A DNA stretch of 48,442 nucleotides from JANLYQ01 sp031365725 (GTDB lineage Bacteria; Actinomycetota; Actinomycetes; JACCUZ01): assembly GCA_031365725.1 (NCBI GenBank), contig JANLYQ010000024.1:1-48442 (forward strand), read 5' to 3'. Position numbers and translations under genes: made by a program. How positions within the stretch are numbered: the stretch's first letter is position 1; each line of letters opens with the position of its first letter. Positions 33,535 through 42,012 of the stretch are shown here, piece by piece. Under the pieces are notes generated by a model that worked only from the letters and a program-made list of their open reading frames with translations, did not search any database and was not told where the DNA came from.

Positions 33535-35136
33535 TCACCCGGTGAAGCCGACGTCCTTGAGGTTCAGCTCCAGGGTCGGGGTGACCGTACTTCCGACGAG
33601 GTCCTTCGTCATCAGGTAGTTCAGGGTCTCGTAGTGCACGAAGATGATCGGTGCCTCCTCGCGGACCGTCTTGCGGACCTCGGTGTAGAGCTGCCGGCGC
33701 AGCGCCTCGTCGGTGGAGGCAGCCGCCTTGTCGATCAAGGCGTCAACAGCAGGGTTGGAGTACGCCGTGGTGTTGATCGGGCCGCCCGACTTGATGACCA
33801 GCGAGTAGAAGTTGTCGGGGTCGAGCGTGCGCTCCTGGTAGGCGCTGGTGATCTGGTACTTGCCCGCCGAGAAGGCCTCGAACCAGACGGACACGTCGAC
33901 CTGCTTGATGTTCATGGTGATCCCGATCGCCTTGAGCTGGTCACGCACGACCTGGCCGGTCTTCAGCAACTCGGGGTACTGCGGGAGGCCGAGGTACTCC
34001 ACCGTCAGCCCCTGGGCAAAGCCAGCCTGCGCCATCAGCGCCTTGGCCTTGGCTACGTCGGGCCCCGCCGCGTATGGGTCCTCGCCGTCGTACCAGGTGG
34101 ACCCGCTCGGGACCTCCTCGACGCCGACTTCTCCGCTGCCGAAGTAGGCCAGGTCCCGGATGGCCGTCCGGTCTAGCGCCCAGGCCACGGCCTGCCGCAC
34201 CTCGAGCTTGTCGAAGGGTGCCTTCGCCGTGTTGAGGGCCAGGAAATCCGGGATGCCTGCCACCGGACTGGTCACGTACGTGAAGCGCGGGTCCTTCTTG
34301 AGGGTGACCACCTGCTGCAGCGGGACTGCGTCGACCCAGTTGACCTCTCCGGACGACAGAGCATCGATGCGGCCCTGGTCGACGAGCAGGAACTTGAACT
34401 CCACCATGTCGACCAGCGGCATGCCGGACTCGAAGTACTTGTCGAACTTCTTCAGCGTGACGTGGTCGCCCTGGACCCACTCGACGAACTCGAACGGCCC
34501 GGTCCCGACCGGCTTGCGCGCCGGATCGCCTGACTCGACCGCCTTCTTGTTCACGATCTCGCCGTTGTTGGCGAGGTTGGTGAGGAACGGCCCGTACGGC
34601 GTCTTGAGCGTGAACACGACCTGGGTCGGGCTGGGCGCCTCGATGGAGGAGATCGCAGAGTAGAGACCGGCGTACGCGCTGGCGGTCTTGGGGTCGAGGA
34701 GGCGCTCGAACGTGTACTTCACATCGGCGCTGCTGAACTTCTCCCCGTTGTGGAAGAAGGCGTTGTCGACCAGGTCGAACGTCCAGGTCGTGTCGTTGGT
34801 CGGGGTCCATGTGGTGGCCAGTCGGCCGACGAACTGACCGTCGGTACCTATCGTCAGCAGCTTGCTGAAGATGTTGTCGTAGACCTGGGCACCGGTGTAG
34901 ATCGAAGACACCGCCGGGTCGAGGCTGTCCGGCTCACCGGTGAGCGCAGCCTTGAGCGTGCCGCCGGCCTTCGGGCTCGCCGCGGCGCCGGTCCCGACGG
35001 TAGTCGGCTTGCCCGTCGAGCCGGAGCCGCAGGCGGTGAGAAACGCCGGGCTGCCCGCCATCACCAGCCCGAGGAGTCCGGCGCGCCGGAGGAGCGCACG
35101 CCGGCTGAACTCGCCAGTCGGGTTGTCAACAGTCAT
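33535..35136 (-). CDS. ABC transporter substrate-binding lipoprotein, family 5 (DppA/OppA-like), Tat-exported
   Basis: 533 residues. The N-terminal SRRALLRRAGLLGLVMAG with R12-R13 is a twin-arginine signal, and lipobox LTAC (Cys36) follows, so a Tat lipoprotein is expected. The mature protein has the family 5 SBP motifs LTGEPDSLDPAVSSIYTGAQ, GRLATTWTPTNDTTWTFDL, NGEKFSSADVKYTFERL, VGTGPFEFVEW and VRQAVAWALDRTAI. It captures peptides or related amides for DppBCDF. AGGAGA is seven bases before ATG 35136. Last gene of the operon. Confidence 0.93.
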   Translation of the reverse strand: MTVDNPTGEFSRRALLRRAGLLGLVMAGSPAFLTACGSGSTGKPTTVGTGAAASPKAGGTLKAALTGEPDSLDPAVSSIYTGAQVYDNIFSKLLTIGTDGQFVGRLATTWTPTNDTTWTFDLVDNAFFHNGEKFSSADVKYTFERLLDPKTASAYAGLYSAISSIEAPSPTQVVFTLKTPYGPFLTNLANNGEIVNKKAVESGDPARKPVGTGPFEFVEWVQGDHVTLKKFDKYFESGMPLVDMVEFKFLLVDQGRIDALSSGEVNWVDAVPLQQVVTLKKDPRFTYVTSPVAGIPDFLALNTAKAPFDKLEVRQAVAWALDRTAIRDLAYFGSGEVGVEEVPSGSTWYDGEDPYAAGPDVAKAKALMAQAGFAQGLTVEYLGLPQYPELLKTGQVVRDQLKAIGITMNIKQVDVSVWFEAFSAGKYQITSAYQERTLDPDNFYSLVIKSGGPINTTAYSNPAVDALIDKAAASTDEALRRQLYTEVRKTVREEAPIIFVHYETLNYLMTKDLVGSTVTPTLELNLKDVGFTG

Positions 35137-35165
35137 CGTGGTCTCCTGTGTTCGAAGGACGTAGG

Positions 35166-35966
35166 TCACTTGGCGTGCGAGCGGACGTGGTCGACCAGCG
35201 CGGTGTTGAACTCGTCGGGTCGCTCCCAGAGGCACGCGTGGCCGCCCGGGACCGTGCCCCAGCTCGAACCGGGCACCATCTGGTGCAGCGAGCGGGACAG
35301 CCCGACGGGGATGAGGATGTCCTCCTCACCCGCCAGCACGAGGGTGGGGACGCCGATCTGGGAGAGCCGGTCGCTGGTGTCGTGCGTCTGGATCACGTTC
35401 AGCTGCGAGAGGTAGGCCTCGACTGACATGTCGAGCCCGGCCATCGCCTCCTCGAACTCCTTCGCCTCGTCAGGGCGCTCGGAGAAAAAGGGGACGGTGA
35501 AGGCCCACAACGTCACGTCGCGCATCACGAAGGGGACGCCGAGCGTGGACGCGAGATCGGCCCACATGTCGAACATCCGACTGCAGAACGGGCCCGGCGC
35601 CGCGTAGGTGCAGGCCAGCGTGAGCGATCGCAAGTGCGACCCGTACGCAAGGGCGTACTCCTGGCAGATCATCCCGCCCATGGAGACGCCCATCAGATGG
35701 AAGTCGGTGATGCCGAGCTCATCGACCAGCGCCTTGGCGTCATCAGCGAGCATTCGCGACGTGTAGGGCCCGGCAGGAGCGTCGGTGGCCCCGATGCCGC
35801 GGTTGTCGAAGCGCAGCACCCGCAGCCCCGCATCAAGTAGCGCCGGCACCTGGAAGTCCCACGAGTCGAGCGCGTCGGCGAGCCCGTTCACCAGGACGAT
35901 GGTCTCCGGGCCGTCCCCCTCGAGCAGGTAGTTGAGGTTGATCCCATTGAGGTTCGCGGTCGGCAC
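35166..35966 (-). CDS. alpha/beta hydrolase
   Basis: 266 residues. The oxyanion block VLVNGLADALDSWDFQ takes the HGxP-like position, the nucleophile elbow is GVSMGG with Ser95, and the acid is in LVLAGEEDILIP. The His is in VPGGHACLWERP. The cap helices contain GPYTSRMLADDAKALVDELG. This is typical of small esterases, lactonases or amidases. GTG 35966 follows GAGGAG. Its place inside a peptide/amide uptake operon with an M20 amidohydrolase suggests it hydrolyses the imported compound or an ester form of it. Confidence 0.88.
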   Translation of the reverse strand: MPTANLNGINLNYLLEGDGPETIVLVNGLADALDSWDFQVPALLDAGLRVLRFDNRGIGATDAPAGPYTSRMLADDAKALVDELGITDFHLMGVSMGGMICQEYALAYGSHLRSLTLACTYAAPGPFCSRMFDMWADLASTLGVPFVMRDVTLWAFTVPFFSERPDEAKEFEEAMAGLDMSVEAYLSQLNVIQTHDTSDRLSQIGVPTLVLAGEEDILIPVGLSRSLHQMVPGSSWGTVPGGHACLWERPDEFNTALVDHVRSHAK

Positions 35967-35982
35967 TTGTTCTCCTCGTCGA

Positions 35983-36963
35983 TTAGAGCTGGGCGGGCAC
36001 GGAAGGGGCGGTCACCAGGCAAGCCGCCCGGTGGGAAGTCGTGAGCGGCTCGAGCTGCGGCTGGACGCTGTGACAGGTGTCCGTCACCAGCGGGCACCGG
36101 GGGTGGAACCGGCAGCCGGTGGGCGGGTCCAGCGGGCTCGGAATCTCTCCGGACAGGGGAACGACGTCGGTCCGGTGCTCCGGGTCGGGGTGCGGGATGG
36201 CCGCGATCAGCGCCCGCGTGTAGGGGTGGCTCGGGTTGAGGAAGATGTCACGGGTGGTGCCGACCTCAGCGATCCGACCCAGGTACATCACGGCCACCCG
36301 CTGGCTCAGGTGCTCGACGACCGCGAGGTCGTGAGCGATGAACAGCACCGCGACGCCGAGGTCGCGTTGCAGGTCCGCGAACAGGTTGAGCACCTGGGCC
36401 TGCACGCTGACGTCGAGCGCGGAGACCGGCTCGTCGGCCACGATGAGGTCCGGGCCGCTGGCCAGTGCGGCGGCCACCCCGACGCGCTGACGCTGACCGC
36501 CGGAAAGCTGCCTCGGCAACCTCTCGGCGTACGACGGGGCGAGCCCGACCCGGTCGAGGAGTTCGAGCACCCGCTGGTTCCGGTTCGCCGCGGTGCCGAT
36601 CCGATAGGCGTCGAGCGCTTCGCGGATGCTGCGTCCTACCCGCCACCTCGGGTCGAGGCTGGCGTACGGGTCCTGGAACACGGGCTGGACCCGACGGCGG
36701 AACTCGGCGCGACGGCGGCCGCGCAGTGCGGTCACCTCCGTGCCGTCGAAGGTGATGGTCCCTTCGTCGACCGGTGACATGCCGAGGACGCAGCGACCCA
36801 GGGTGGTCTTGCCGCTGCCCGACTCGCCGACCAGCCCGAGCACCTCGGCGCGCTCGAGGTGCAGCGACACCCCGGCGACGGCGGACACCGAGCGCCGTCC
36901 GACCAGCCCCGCCGGCACAGCGAAGGTCTTGACCAGGCCCTCGACCTGCAGCAGCGGGCTCAC
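35983..36963 (-). CDS. dppF: dipeptide/oligopeptide ABC transporter ATPase DppF-like
   Basis: 326 residues. Walker A GLVGESGSGKTTL, Q-loop VFQDPYASLDPR, signature LSGGQRQRVGVAAAL, Walker B LIVADEPVSALDVS and H-loop FIAHDLAVVEHL. The C-terminal oligopeptide/dipeptide extension has the four-cysteine cluster (CRFHPRCPLVTDTCHS ... C), which in this subfamily binds an iron-sulfur or metal centre. Start GTG 36963 overlaps the dppD stop (GTGA). Confidence 0.93.
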   Translation of the reverse strand: MSPLLQVEGLVKTFAVPAGLVGRRSVSAVAGVSLHLERAEVLGLVGESGSGKTTLGRCVLGMSPVDEGTITFDGTEVTALRGRRRAEFRRRVQPVFQDPYASLDPRWRVGRSIREALDAYRIGTAANRNQRVLELLDRVGLAPSYAERLPRQLSGGQRQRVGVAAALASGPDLIVADEPVSALDVSVQAQVLNLFADLQRDLGVAVLFIAHDLAVVEHLSQRVAVMYLGRIAEVGTTRDIFLNPSHPYTRALIAAIPHPDPEHRTDVVPLSGEIPSPLDPPTGCRFHPRCPLVTDTCHSVQPQLEPLTTSHRAACLVTAPSVPAQL

Positions 36964-37946
36964 GAGGGCGCCCGTTCGGGGACAAGTCTCGCGCTGACGT
37001 CCCAGCAGGCGACCCGCGTCTCCCCCACGGTCACCGGCTCCGGCCGGGTCGGGCACTCGTCGCGCGCCTGCGGACAACGGTCCAGGAATCGGCAGCCAGG
37101 CAGCGGACCCGACAGGTCCGGCACCTGACCGGGAATGACGGTGAGGCCGCCGGGCATCGTGTCGCCGGTGGGGAGCGCCCCGAGCAGGGCGCGGGTGTAG
37201 GGATGCTGAGGGTCGGCGAACAGCCGGTGCACCGGTGCCTCCTCCACCAGCTGACCGGCGTACATCACGCCGACCTGGTCGCAGATCTGCGCGACGACGC
37301 CGAGGTCATGAGTGATGAGCAGCACTGCCGTGCCCTGATCGCGGCACAGTCCGGCGATGAGGCTGAGGATCTGCGCCTGGATGGTGACGTCCAGCGCCGT
37401 GGTCGGCTCGTCGGCGATCAGCACGGCGGGCTGGTTGGCCAGTGCGGCGGCGATGACGATGCGCTGCCGCATGCCGCCCGAGAAGCGGTGTGGGGCGTCG
37501 CCGTAACGCCGTGCGGCGTCCGGGATGCCGACCTCGGACAGCAGCCGCACGGCCTGTGCCCGCGCGTCGCGACGACTCACCCGGCGGTGGGCACGGATCG
37601 TCTCGGCCACCTGCTCGCCGACGGAGAACGTCGGGTCGAGGCTGGTAGCCGGGTCCTGGAAGACCATCGAGATGCGGTCGCCGCGGAGGCGACCGAGCCG
37701 GCCCTCCTCGAGCCCGAGCAGCTGTCCACCGTCGAGCAGCGCCGTGCCCGAGACCTGCGCGCCGGAGGGCAGCAGACCGAGGAGGGCGTTCGCCAGCGTC
37801 GACTTGCCGCAGCCGCTCTCCCCGACCAGCCCCACGATCTCGCCGGCACCGACCGACAGGCTGACGCCGTCCACGGCCGACACGAGGCCCTGCGGCGTAG
37901 CGAAGCTGACCCGCAGGTCCTGCACCGTGAGAACCGGACCGGTCAT
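36960..37946 (-). CDS. dppD: dipeptide/oligopeptide ABC transporter ATPase DppD-like
   Basis: 328 residues. Walker A GLVGESGCGKSTL, Q-loop VFQDPATSLDP, signature FSGGMRQRIVIAAAL, Walker B VLIADEPTTALDVT and H-loop LITHDLGVVAQI. The C-terminal region has the Cys cluster GCRFLDRCPQARDECPTRP. It pairs with DppF as the nucleotide-binding heterodimer. The ATG overlaps the dppC stop (ATGA). Confidence 0.93.
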   Translation of the reverse strand: MTGPVLTVQDLRVSFATPQGLVSAVDGVSLSVGAGEIVGLVGESGCGKSTLANALLGLLPSGAQVSGTALLDGGQLLGLEEGRLGRLRGDRISMVFQDPATSLDPTFSVGEQVAETIRAHRRVSRRDARAQAVRLLSEVGIPDAARRYGDAPHRFSGGMRQRIVIAAALANQPAVLIADEPTTALDVTIQAQILSLIAGLCRDQGTAVLLITHDLGVVAQICDQVGVMYAGQLVEEAPVHRLFADPQHPYTRALLGALPTGDTMPGGLTVIPGQVPDLSGPLPGCRFLDRCPQARDECPTRPEPVTVGETRVACWDVSARLVPERAPS

Positions 37947-38794
37947 CGCAGCACGCCACTCGGGTCGAAGCGCGCGCGCAGGCCGTCGCCGACCAGCACG
38001 AAGCCGAGCACCGCCAGCGCCAGCGTCAGGCCCGGGTAGACCTCGACCCACGGCGCCTGGACGAGAACGTCGCGACCGTCGGAGAGCATCAGCCCCAGCG
38101 ACGGTGTGGGCGGCTGGGTCCCCAGCCCGAGAAAGCTCAGCGCTGCCTCGATCTGCAGCGCGAACCCAGCCAGGATCGAGACCTGGACGAGGACCGGGCC
38201 GATCGCGTTCGGGACGACGTGGCCGGCCAGCACCCGCAGGTGCCCCGCGCCGCGGGCGCCGGCGCCCTCGACGTAGCCGAGGTGCGCGACGCCCAACGTG
38301 CTGCCGCGCATCACCCGGGCGAGGATCGGAAGGTAGATGAGGGCGATAGCCAGGGCGGCGACGGTGCTGCCCGGTCCGACGATCGCGATGAGCGTGATGG
38401 CCAGCAGCAGCGCCGGCAGCACCAGCAGCATGTCCAGCGGCCGCGAGATCAGCGAGTCGACGAGTCCGCCGACGTAGCCGGCCACGGCGCCCAGCGGTAC
38501 GGCGACCACGGTGGCGAGCAGCACCGAGCTGGTCGCGACCAGCAGGCTGATTCGCAGCGCGTACATCACGCGGCTGAGCACGTCCCGGCCCAGGGCGTCC
38601 GAGCCGAAGAGGTGCGACGAGTCCGGTCCGGACAGGATGCGCCGGGCGTCGACGGCTTCCGGGTCGTGGGGTGCGATCAGCGGCGCCAGCAGTGCGACGA
38701 GCAGGAGGACGCCGAGGATGACGGCACCGGTCATCGCGGGTCCTCTCCGGACCCTGCGCCGCCCCCTGCGGGCCGGCACGGGCGGCGCGCTCAC
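37943..38794 (-). CDS. dppC: dipeptide/oligopeptide ABC transporter permease DppC-like
   Basis: 283 residues from GTG 38794, which overlaps the dppB stop (GTGA). An Arg-rich cytoplasmic N-terminus leads to the first helix (GAVILGVLLLVALLAPLIAP), then HLFGSDALGRDVLSRVMYAL, the standard DppC sequence. The EAA-type loop lies in YVEGAGARGAGHLRVLAGHV. About six helices in all. A longer upstream frame exists but is shadow over dppB. Confidence 0.92.
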   Translation of the reverse strand: MSAPPVPARRGRRRVRRGPAMTGAVILGVLLLVALLAPLIAPHDPEAVDARRILSGPDSSHLFGSDALGRDVLSRVMYALRISLLVATSSVLLATVVAVPLGAVAGYVGGLVDSLISRPLDMLLVLPALLLAITLIAIVGPGSTVAALAIALIYLPILARVMRGSTLGVAHLGYVEGAGARGAGHLRVLAGHVVPNAIGPVLVQVSILAGFALQIEAALSFLGLGTQPPTPSLGLMLSDGRDVLVQAPWVEVYPGLTLALAVLGFVLVGDGLRARFDPSGVLR

Positions 38795-39750
38795 GAGCCC
38801 GACCCGTCGGCGACGCGGGAGTCGATCAGGCCGACGACGAGGTCGGTCACCAGCGACACTGCGATGAACAGCCCCGCCACGACCAGGACGCCGGCCTGCA
38901 CGACAGGGTAGTTGCGCTGGTTGATCGCCGTGACGAGCAGTCTCCCGATCCCCGGGAGGGCGAACAGCGTCTCGATGACGATCGCCCCACCGAGGAGCAG
39001 ACCGAACTGGATGCCGATCACGGTGACGACCGGGATCGCCGCGTTCTTGAGGGCGTGTCGGTAGACGATCCGCCGGTGGCTGAGCCCTTTGGCGCGGAGG
39101 TAGGTCACGAACGGCTGACCCATCGTGGCTTCCATGGCGCCCCGGGTGGTGCGCAGGATGTAGGCCGTCTCGGCCACCGCCAGCGTCAGCACCGGCAGGG
39201 TCAGGTACCTGAGGTTCCCGACCGGGTCGTCGGTGATCGGCACGTAGCCCGAGGGCGGCAGGACGGCAAGGGTCCCGGAGAACAGCAGGACGAGCATGAT
39301 CCCGAGCCAGAAGTCCGGGACGCTGACCCCCGCGACGACGAACCCGTCGGTGAGACGGCGTACCCATCGCGATCCGGTGGCCGCGAGGACGCCGAGTGGG
39401 ACACCGACGACGATCGCCAGTCCCATGGCCAGAAGAGTCAGCTCGAGGGTCACCGGCAGCCGCTGCGCGAGCAGATCGCGCAGTGGCGCCTTGCTCACGA
39501 AGTCGGTGCCGAGGTCCCCGTGCAGGAGCCCACCGAGGAAGCTGAGGTACTGGCGGAGCAGAGGGCGGTCCAGTCCGAGCTCGGCGCGGGTGGCCGCGAC
39601 GTTCGCGTCGGTGGCGCGGAAGCCGAGCATCGTCCGCACCGGGTCGCCGGGCACGAGCCGGATGATGAGGAAGACGAAGACACTCATCGCCAGCAGGGTC
39701 GGGACGGTCAGGAGCAGCCGTCGTACGACGAACCGAGTCCGCCCGCTCAC
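38791..39750 (-). CDS. dppB: dipeptide/oligopeptide ABC transporter permease DppB-like
   Basis: 319 residues, six predicted helices. Typical DppB sequence: N-terminal helix RRLLLTVPTLLAMSVFVFLI, RLVPGDPVRTMLG, and the periplasmic LGLDRPLLRQYLSFLGGLLH. The EAA loop is YLRAKGLSHRRIVYRHALKN, and near the end comes VIETLFALPGIGRLLVTAI. Start GTG 39750 overlaps the regulator stop by four bases. Confidence 0.93.
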   Translation of the reverse strand: MSGRTRFVVRRLLLTVPTLLAMSVFVFLIIRLVPGDPVRTMLGFRATDANVAATRAELGLDRPLLRQYLSFLGGLLHGDLGTDFVSKAPLRDLLAQRLPVTLELTLLAMGLAIVVGVPLGVLAATGSRWVRRLTDGFVVAGVSVPDFWLGIMLVLLFSGTLAVLPPSGYVPITDDPVGNLRYLTLPVLTLAVAETAYILRTTRGAMEATMGQPFVTYLRAKGLSHRRIVYRHALKNAAIPVVTVIGIQFGLLLGGAIVIETLFALPGIGRLLVTAINQRNYPVVQAGVLVVAGLFIAVSLVTDLVVGLIDSRVADGSGS

Positions 39751-40535
39751 GGCTGGCCACCCTCTTTGCGCACCCGGCGGACGAGGTCGCGGATCATGCG
39801 CTCGGTGAGCACGAAGTGCTCTCCCGCGATCGCCGCCGCCAGCTCGCCGTCACGAGCCTGGATGGCGCCGGCGAGCTGCTCGTGCTGGTGCGCCGCCTTG
39901 TCGCGGATCCGGGCCGTGTAGGGCTCGGCGCCCAGGTTGAGGCTGACGCGGGAGCGGATCTGGGTCGACAGCCCGACCAGGACAGGGTTGTGGGTGGCCG
40001 CGGCAACGGCTCGGTGGAAGAGCTCGTCCGCCCGGCGGGACCCCTCGCGGTCACCTGCCTCGCCGTACTGCGCGAGCGCCGACGCGATGTCGCGGGCGTC
40101 GGCCTTGGTCCGCCGCTCGGCGGCGGTTCGGGCAATCATCGGCTCGATCAACCGTCGGGCGTCGAACAGCGCCTCGAACCGGTCCCAGTTGGGCAGCAGG
40201 TGGCGGCCGACCATCTCTGCCGACCCTGGTCCCCAGCCCGAGAGCACGAACGAGCCGCCGTGGCGACCGCGACGCACCTCGGTGTACCCCGCCTCGGCCA
40301 ACCGGTGCAACGCCTCCCGGACGCCTGTGCGCGAGACGCCAAGCATCGCGGCCAGGTCTCGCTCGGCGGGCAGCCGCTGACCGGGCACGTAGACGCCGAG
40401 GGCCACGGCCGTGACCAGCCGGTCGAGGATCTGGTCCGCGACGTTGCGGCTGACGAGCCGGTCGCCGAGCGGTTCGGCGGCGTTGCGGTCCAGCTCGCCG
40501 AACATGTCGAGGTCCAGGCCGCCGGCGCCGCTCAC
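39747..40535 (-). CDS. GntR-family regulator, FadR/FCD subfamily
   Basis: 262 residues. The N-terminal winged helix (about 25-90) reads VADQILDRLVTAVALGVYVP, GQRLPAERDLAAMLGVSRTG, then VREALHRLAEAGYTEVRRGR. The C-terminal FCD ligand domain includes LIEPMIARTAAERR and ADELFHRAVAAATHNPVLVG, with further His in AHQHEQLAGAI, as in metal-assisted ligand binding of this group. It is embedded in the operon it presumably represses, overlapping both neighbours (GTGA). The candidate operator is at 41815-41842 before the first gene. GTG 40535 is taken as start. Confidence 0.9.
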   Translation of the reverse strand: MSGAGGLDLDMFGELDRNAAEPLGDRLVSRNVADQILDRLVTAVALGVYVPGQRLPAERDLAAMLGVSRTGVREALHRLAEAGYTEVRRGRHGGSFVLSGWGPGSAEMVGRHLLPNWDRFEALFDARRLIEPMIARTAAERRTKADARDIASALAQYGEAGDREGSRRADELFHRAVAAATHNPVLVGLSTQIRSRVSLNLGAEPYTARIRDKAAHQHEQLAGAIQARDGELAAAIAGEHFVLTERMIRDLVRRVRKEGGQP

Positions 40536-41803
40536 GCGCCGACCCCGCCGGGCTGGTCTTGGTACCACTGGGCGACGAACCGGGCCAGTGTGCGGGCCCC
40601 CGCGACCACACTGCCCAGGTCGACCCACTCGTCGACCCCGTGGATGTCTGTCGCTTCTGGTCCGTAACAGAGCGCGGGCACCCCGAAGTGGTTGAGATAG
40701 GTCCGGGCGTCCGTAGTGCTGCCGAGGGAGTACGTCGACGGCTCGACACCGTGGGCCTCCCGGTGGGCGGTCACCATCGCCCGCACGAGCTCGTGGTCAC
40801 CGTCGAGGTGGTAGCCGGTGGCCCGGAGGCCGCTCAACCGCAGCCGTGGCGGGGCAGGGAAGCCGCCGTGCTGCTCGGTGAGCTCCTCGACGGCCCGGCG
40901 CACCTCGCCCTCCGCCTCGACCGGCGTCCACCGGCGCGGGTAGCCGATCCGCAACCGCACCCGCGCAGAGGTGGGGACGCTCGAGGGCCAGTCACCGGCC
41001 GCGATCTGGCCGACGTTCAGGTTGTACGGGCTGCGTACCTCGGCCAGCGTCGGGTCCGGGTGGCTCGCCGCGAGTCCCTCGGCCCACCCTCGCAGCCCGG
41101 TCACCAGCCGGTAGACAAGGTCCACCGGGTTCACGGCCTGGTGCGCCGACTCGGCGTGCGCGGAGACGCCGTCGACCTCGATGTCGCACCAGAGGATCCC
41201 GACCCCGCCCAGGAGCAGGTCCAGCCCGGTCGGCTCCAGCAGCACCACCGCATCGGCCAGCACCCCGTCGCGTGCTGCCGCCAGCGTGCCGTTGCCGGTG
41301 CACTCCTCCTCGATCGCAGCAAGGAAGGACAGCGGCCCTGCAATGGCGTCGCGATCGACGGCCAGCAGGGCGCGCAACGCGAGGACGCCCATGGCAAAGC
41401 CCGCCTTCATGTCACCGGCACCGCGCCCGAAGAGGCGGCAGCCGTCCCGGCGCGGCGAGAACGGCGGCGAGGTCCACCGGTCCGGCGACTGAGCCGGGAC
41501 GACATCGATGTGCCCGTTGAGCAGCAGCGACCGGCCCGTGGCCGGCCCGAGGTCGCCCACGACCTGCACCCGGCGACCGGAGGTCTGCTGCGGGACTCCG
41601 GCCCGGGGGTCCTCCCCGATGTCAGCCGGGAGCTCGAGCCAGCGGACGGCGAAGCCGAGGTCCGTCAGCTCGTCGGCGAAGACGGTGAGCGCACCTTTCT
41701 CGTTGCCGACCGTGCTCGGCTCGGCGACCAGCCGCTCCAGGAAGCCGAAGGCGTCCTCAGCCGCCGCCGCCACCGCAGCGTCGAGCTTCTCGCCGTCGAG
41801 CAC
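40532..41803 (-). CDS. M20-family metallopeptidase/amidohydrolase (ArgE/DapE/CPG2 type)
   Basis: 423 residues. Metal-site motifs are NGHIDVVP (H98, D100), RGAGDMKAG (D131, bridging), AIEEECTGNG (E165-E167) and the C-terminal His in ATDIHGVDEW. All dinuclear zinc ligands appear present. A lid dimerisation domain lies at about 200-330 (DGVSAHAESAHQAVNPVDLV). It hydrolyses an acyl-amino-acid or dipeptide amide bond in the cytoplasm. First gene of the operon that continues with a FadR-type regulator and DppBCDF. Start GTG 41803 follows GGAGG at four bases. Confidence 0.9.
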   Translation of the reverse strand: MLDGEKLDAAVAAAAEDAFGFLERLVAEPSTVGNEKGALTVFADELTDLGFAVRWLELPADIGEDPRAGVPQQTSGRRVQVVGDLGPATGRSLLLNGHIDVVPAQSPDRWTSPPFSPRRDGCRLFGRGAGDMKAGFAMGVLALRALLAVDRDAIAGPLSFLAAIEEECTGNGTLAAARDGVLADAVVLLEPTGLDLLLGGVGILWCDIEVDGVSAHAESAHQAVNPVDLVYRLVTGLRGWAEGLAASHPDPTLAEVRSPYNLNVGQIAAGDWPSSVPTSARVRLRIGYPRRWTPVEAEGEVRRAVEELTEQHGGFPAPPRLRLSGLRATGYHLDGDHELVRAMVTAHREAHGVEPSTYSLGSTTDARTYLNHFGVPALCYGPEATDIHGVDEWVDLGSVVAGARTLARFVAQWYQDQPGGVGA

Positions 41804-41814
41804 CGGTCCTCCGA

Positions 41815-41842
41815 ATGGTCAATGGTCTAGCCCAATGACCAT
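41815..41842. promoter_or_regulatory. candidate operator for the GntR regulator of the peptide/amide operon
   Basis: ATGGTC occurs at 41815-41820 and 41822-41827, and its inverse GACCAT at 41837-41842, so two direct copies and one inverted copy lie within 28 bases, 12 bases upstream of the first gene. A -10-like TAGACC on the minus strand sits in the same place. TGGT/ACCA half-sites are usual for FadR-subfamily regulators. Confidence 0.45.
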
Positions 41843-41888
41843 AGCAGCGCCCGAGGGGAGCCGTCCTCGGCATCGCCGGCGGCAGCGA

Positions 41889-41960
41889 GTCAGACGCCGG
41901 CCGCCGCTGAGTCTGCGGCCCGTGCTGTCGTCGAGGTCCGAGCCGGGGCCGGAGCGCAAC
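41889..41960. repeat. partial copy of the DUF3180 3' end (left of the toxin-antitoxin module)
   Basis: Segments GTCAGACGCCGG (41889-41900) and GTCGTCGAGGTCCGAGCCGG (41927-41946) recur at 42553-42564 and 42575-42594, where they encode the last codons and stop of the DUF3180 gene. Read on the minus strand, this copy still spells SGPGSDLDD as in the gene. About 15-17 extra bases lie between the two blocks. The copy has no gene attached. Confidence 0.8.
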
Positions 41961-41986
41961 TTTCTCGGTGGTGCATCTTCGGCAAG

Positions 41987-42006
41987 ATGGTATCTGGCGA
42001 TACCAT
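41987..42006. promoter_or_regulatory. perfect palindromic operator/promoter of the toxin-antitoxin module
   Basis: ATGGTATC (41987-41994), spacer TGGC, GATACCAT (41999-42006): perfect 8-bp arms. The right arm contains a -10-like TACCAT (42001-42006) six bases before the antitoxin GTG, so a bound antitoxin-toxin complex would cover the promoter of a leaderless transcript. This is the classic layout of conditional autoregulation in type II modules. Confidence 0.7.
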
Positions 42007-42012
42007 TCGGCC

